Program-made: the position numbers and the translations under genes
Notes under the pieces: model-generated
Seen by the model: the letters and a program-made list of their open reading frames with translations, nothing else
Database searches by the model: none
Told to the model about the DNA's origin: nothing
Shown here: piece after piece, positions 61,011-64,000 of the stretch
Position numbering within the stretch: the stretch's first letter is position 1
Layout of the letters: each line of letters begins with the position of its first letter
DNA from: Variovorax sp. OK212
Lineage (GTDB): Bacteria > Pseudomonadota > Gammaproteobacteria > Burkholderiales > Burkholderiaceae_C
Assembly (NCBI RefSeq): GCF_900112425.1
Contig: NZ_FOLP01000023.1
Span: 34,582-98,581 of the forward strand
DNA length: 64,000 bases
Direction: 5' to 3'

Positions 61011-62675
61011 ATGATCAAAGACCTTTGGTATAAGAACGCGGTCGTCTACTGTCTGTCGGTCGAGACCTTCATGGATGCGAACGGCGACGGCTGCGGCGAC
61101 TTCGAAGGCCTCACGCGGCGGCTCGACTACCTCAACGGGCTGGGCGTCTCCACCATCTGGCTGATGCCCTTCCAGACCTCGCCGGGCCGCGACGACGGCT
61201 ACGACGTGGCGGACTACTACAACGTCGACCCCCGCTTCGGCACCTTGGGCGACTTCGTCGAGTTCACCCACGCCGCGGCGCAGCGCGGCATGCGCGTGCT
61301 GATCGACCTGGTCGTGAACCACACCTCCGACCAGCATCCGTGGTTTCAGGAGGCCAGGCGCGACCCCGGCTCGAAGTACCGCGACTGGTACGTGTGGGCA
61401 GACCGCAAGCCGGCGCGCGCGGACGACGGCGTGGTGTTTCCGGGCGTGCAGAAATCGACCTGGACCTACGACAAGCTCGCCAGGCGCTGGTACTTTCATC
61501 GCTTCTACGACTTCCAGCCCGACCTGAACACCAGCCATCCGATGGTGCAGGCCGAGATCCTGAAGATCATGGGGTTCTGGACGCAGCTGGGCGTGTCGGG
61601 CTTTCGCATGGACGCGGTGCCCTTCGTCATCGCCAGGAAGGGCGCCGACGTCAAGGGCGCGCCCGAGCAGTACGACATGCTTCGCCAGTTCCGCGAGCTG
61701 ATTCAATGGCGCAAGGGCGACGCCGTCATCCTGGGCGAGGCCAACGTGCTGCCCAAGACCGACATGCAGTACTTCGGCGACGAAGGCGAGCGGCTGCACA
61801 TGATGTTCAACTTCCAGGTCAACCAGAACCTGTTCTACGCCTTGGCCAGCGGCGACAGCCGGCCGCTGGCCAAGGCGCTGGCGGCCACGCGGCCGCGCCC
61901 CGCCACGTCGCAGTGGGGCATGTTCCTGCGCAACCACGACGAGCTCGACCTCGGGCGCCTCACGCGCGCGCAGCGCGAGCGCGTGTTCGCCGCCTTCGCG
62001 CCCGACAAGGACATGCAGCTGTACGACCGCGGCATCCGCCGCCGCCTCGCACCCATGCTCGGCAGCGACCGGCGCCGGCTCGAACTCGCCTACAGCCTGA
62101 TGCTCACGTTGCCCGGCACGCCGGTGCTGCGCTACGGCGACGAGATCGGCATGGGCGACGACCTGAGCCTGCCCGAGCGCAACTGCGCGCGCACGCCCAT
62201 GCAGTGGTCGACCGAGCCGCACGGCGGCTTCACCGCGGCGCGCAAGCCGGTGCGCCCGGTGATCAGCGGCGGCGCCTACGGCTTCGAGCACGTGAACGTG
62301 GCGGCGCAGCGGCGCGACCCCGAGTCGCTGATGAACTGGATGGAGCGCGCGCTGCGCATGCGCAAGGAGATTCCCGAAGTGGGCTGGGGCGACTTCGAGG
62401 TGCTTGCGCATCCGTCGCCGCAGGTGCTGGTGATGCGCTACGACTGGCGAAACAACTCGGTGCTGTTCGTGCACAACCTGGCGCAGGAGCCGCTGGAGTT
62501 CGAGTTGCCGGCGCGAGAAATCGGGACCGAGGGCGCGCGGCTCATCAACCTGCTGACCGAGGCGCACAGCGAGGCCGACAAGAAGGGCCGGCATTGCATG
62601 CTGCTGGAGCCGTACGGCTACCGCTGGTTCAGGGTCGGCGGGCTGGGCTACCTGTTGCAGCGCAGCGAGATCTGA
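61011..62675 (+). CDS. GH13 trehalose synthase (maltose glucosylmutase)-like
   Basis: 554 residues. It opens LWYKNAVVYCLSVETFMDANGDGCGDFEGL, close to the trehalose synthase pattern, and has VVNHTSDQH (region I), GFRMDAVPF (II), LGEANVLP (III) and LRNHDELDLG (IV). The RNHDEL form of region IV is typical of TreS and not of alpha-glucosidases. No maltokinase domain is fused. It should interconvert maltose and trehalose or transfer glucosyl units. The C-terminal beta-domain (VLFVHNLAQEPLEFELPARE) is normal. Divergent from the alpha-glucosidase gene. Confidence 0.82.
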   Translation: MIKDLWYKNAVVYCLSVETFMDANGDGCGDFEGLTRRLDYLNGLGVSTIWLMPFQTSPGRDDGYDVADYYNVDPRFGTLGDFVEFTHAAAQRGMRVLIDLVVNHTSDQHPWFQEARRDPGSKYRDWYVWADRKPARADDGVVFPGVQKSTWTYDKLARRWYFHRFYDFQPDLNTSHPMVQAEILKIMGFWTQLGVSGFRMDAVPFVIARKGADVKGAPEQYDMLRQFRELIQWRKGDAVILGEANVLPKTDMQYFGDEGERLHMMFNFQVNQNLFYALASGDSRPLAKALAATRPRPATSQWGMFLRNHDELDLGRLTRAQRERVFAAFAPDKDMQLYDRGIRRRLAPMLGSDRRRLELAYSLMLTLPGTPVLRYGDEIGMGDDLSLPERNCARTPMQWSTEPHGGFTAARKPVRPVISGGAYGFEHVNVAAQRRDPESLMNWMERALRMRKEIPEVGWGDFEVLAHPSPQVLVMRYDWRNNSVLFVHNLAQEPLEFELPAREIGTEGARLINLLTEAHSEADKKGRHCMLLEPYGYRWFRVGGLGYLLQRSEI

Positions 62676-62721
62676 ACCGCGGCAGCTGGCGACGTCATCG
62701 GCCGCAGCGCCTGCAGGCTGG

Positions 62722-63831
62722 CTAGCGGCTCACCCGCCCCTGCACGCCCTCGACCAGCCAGTTCATCTTCAGGATCTGCTCGTCGCTCAGCTGCGCGCCC
62801 TTGGCGATCACCACGTGCCCTTCGTTGTCGCGCACGTCGGCGGCCACCGCGCGAAACGGTTGCAGCTTGCCGGCGGCGATGTCGTTCTGCCGCGCGAGCA
62901 CTTCGTCCTGCACGGCCTTGGGCACCTTGGTGCCGAAGTCGCCGACGCGGATCATTCCTTCCTTCACGCCGCCCCACACGTTGCCGCTCTTCCAGCTGCC
63001 GTCGAGTACGGCCTTGGCGCGCTGCGTGTAGTAGCCGCCCCACTGGTGCGTGACGGCCACGAGCTGGGCGTCGGGCGCGATCCTGCGCATGTCGGAGTGG
63101 TAGGCAATGGCCATCTTGCCGCGCTCCTGCGCGGCCGCCATCACGGCCGTGGAGCCGGTGTGGAAGGCCACCACGTCGGCGTTCTGGTTGAACAGCGCCA
63201 TGGCCGCATCGCGCTCCTTGGGCGGATCGAACCACTCGTTGAGCCACACCACGCGGACCTTGGCGTTGGGGTTCACCGAGCGCATGCCGAGCGTGAAGGC
63301 GTTGATGCCCTGCAGCACCTCGGGAATCGGAAAGCCCGCGACATAGCCCGCCACGTTGGTTTTGGTCATGCGGCCGGCCGCGATGCCCGCGAGGTAGCGG
63401 CCCTCGTAGTAGCGCGCGTTGGCGGTCGCGACGTTGGGCGCCAGCTTGTAACCGGTGACCGACTCGAACTTCACGTCGGGAAAGTCCTTGGCCACCTTCA
63501 TCGTCGGCTCCATGTAGCCGAAGCTGGGCGTGAAGATGAGCTTGTTGCCTTGCTGCGCAAGGTCGCGGATCACGCGCTCGGCGTCGGCGCCTTCGGCCAC
63601 GTTCTCGACGTAGGTGGTCTTCACGCGGGCGCCGAGCGCCGCATCGACGGCCTTGCGGGCGTCTTCATGCTGGCGCACCCAGCCGGCGTCGGTGACCGGC
63701 GTGACGTAGACGAAGCCGATCTTCAGCGGCACCTGGGGTGCCGGGCTCTGCGCGAAGGCAGGGGATGAAAGACTGAAAAAACAGGTGGTCGTCCACGCCA
63801 GAACGGCGCGGCCCACGAGGTTTTTGTACAT
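62722..63831 (-). CDS. BMP-family (PnrA-like) ABC substrate-binding protein
   Basis: 369 residues. A Sec signal peptide (VGRAVLAWTTTCFFSLSSPAFA) precedes a Bmp/PnrA domain: LKIGFVYVTPVTDAGWVRQHEDARKAVDAALG, NKLIFTPSFGYMEP, GRYLAGIAAGRMTKTNVAGYVAGFPIPEVLQGINAFTLGM, and VAVTHQWGGYYTQRA. Family members bind nucleosides or purines for an ABC importer. No permease or ATPase gene is in the remaining 170 bases, but the operon could continue elsewhere. It converges with the trehalose synthase gene, 46 bases apart. Confidence 0.9.
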   Translation of the reverse strand: MYKNLVGRAVLAWTTTCFFSLSSPAFAQSPAPQVPLKIGFVYVTPVTDAGWVRQHEDARKAVDAALGARVKTTYVENVAEGADAERVIRDLAQQGNKLIFTPSFGYMEPTMKVAKDFPDVKFESVTGYKLAPNVATANARYYEGRYLAGIAAGRMTKTNVAGYVAGFPIPEVLQGINAFTLGMRSVNPNAKVRVVWLNEWFDPPKERDAAMALFNQNADVVAFHTGSTAVMAAAQERGKMAIAYHSDMRRIAPDAQLVAVTHQWGGYYTQRAKAVLDGSWKSGNVWGGVKEGMIRVGDFGTKVPKAVQDEVLARQNDIAAGKLQPFRAVAADVRDNEGHVVIAKGAQLSDEQILKMNWLVEGVQGRVSR

Positions 63832-64000
63832 GGTGTTCCTCTACATGGCCTCGGCAATCAAATATTCGCAGCTGGCCGAGACACCCGTGCATGCGACAAC
63901 GAATTCTAGTCTTACTGTGTCACAAGAGTAGCTTTACGCCCGCCCTTCCGCAGCAGGGGCACTGCCCGAGACGAGCGATCAGCTGGTAGCTCAGTCGATG
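63832..64000. other. Window end, upstream of the BMP-family gene
   Basis: 169 bases upstream of the BMP gene start, with an AT-richer stretch at 63855-63940 (AATCAAATATTCGC; TCTAGTCTTACTGTGTCAC) that likely holds its promoter. The last 25 bases resemble the D-arm of a tRNA (TAGCTCAGTCGATG) but break off and cannot be called. No gene is supported. Confidence 0.4.

Noticed and set aside
63976..64000. Possible start of a tRNA gene (TAGCTCAGTCGATG) at the right edge
   Set aside because: The D-loop lacks the usual GG pair, the preceding acceptor strand is atypical and the rest lies outside the window, so it cannot be supported.

Overview
The window is high-GC, densely packed bacterial chromosome. 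Several things point to a betaproteobacterium of the Comamonadaceae, most like Variovorax: a Bug-type tricarboxylate receptor, many LysR/GntR/AraC/MocR regulators each beside a small catabolic operon, Tat-type sulfonate-binding proteins, and a Gly-rich autotransporter with an extended signal peptide. The taxonomic call is inference from gene content and style. I see no rRNA, complete tRNA, CRISPR array, transposase, prophage or plasmid function.

Layout. (a) 1-7870: a plus-strand catabolic cluster with two tandem FAH/hydratase-family proteins, a class V aminotransferase, an MFS carrier, an arylmalonate-decarboxylase/maleate-isomerase-like protein, a hydantoinase-type amidohydrolase, an Asp/Glu/hydantoin-racemase-like protein and a GntR/FCD regulator. 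(b) 7871-8519: a decayed strip with the tails of an AraC regulator and an alcohol dehydrogenase. (c) 8520-12749: a GH100-like glycosidase, an Mrr-like endonuclease with a zinc finger, a diguanylate cyclase and two convergent DUF1801 proteins. (d) 12375-17867: a minus-strand run of a CorC/HlyC protein, a zinc-ribbon degenerate kinase, a VWA protein, a PurA-like protein, a small membrane protein and a DUF1801 protein. The kinase/VWA/PurA-like trio is the best candidate here for an undescribed system. (e) 17891-30247: apaH, an M20 peptidase facing a LysR, a GNAT facing a MocR, a membrane/epimerase fusion with a DUF4166 protein, a two-component NtrC-type pair and an AraC regulator. (f) 30399-40896: an FAH protein, then two divergent operons that look devoted to organosulfur compounds. 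They hold four periplasmic sulfonate-type binding proteins, a flavin monooxygenase, a class II aldolase, an SfnB-like acyl-CoA dehydrogenase homologue, a thiol dioxygenase and a four-domain rhodanese, but no ABC permease or ATPase. (g) 40906-44226: a LysR divergent from a Bug receptor and an aromatic hydroxylase. (h) 44412-51925: housekeeping and mixed genes (lipoprotein, rhlE, zinc metallopeptidase, dcd, guaD, SMP-30-like protein, SDR, LysR). (i) 51965-62675: a giant membrane patatin, a Gly-rich autotransporter and a divergent pair of GH13 enzymes. (j) 62722-63831: a BMP-family binding protein.

How the parts work together. The first cluster probably imports a cyclic amide or carboxylic acid with the MFS carrier and opens or rearranges it with the amidohydrolase and racemase-superfamily enzymes, under GntR control; an FadR-like palindrome lies upstream of the MFS gene. 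The sulfur region probably scavenges sulfonates or thiols and releases sulfite, which the rhodanese may process. The kinase/VWA/PurA-like genes look like a signalling module of the kind found beside tellurium-resistance-type systems, but with a nucleotide-ligase homologue as the possible effector. All functional readings come from motifs recognised by eye; no database search was run.
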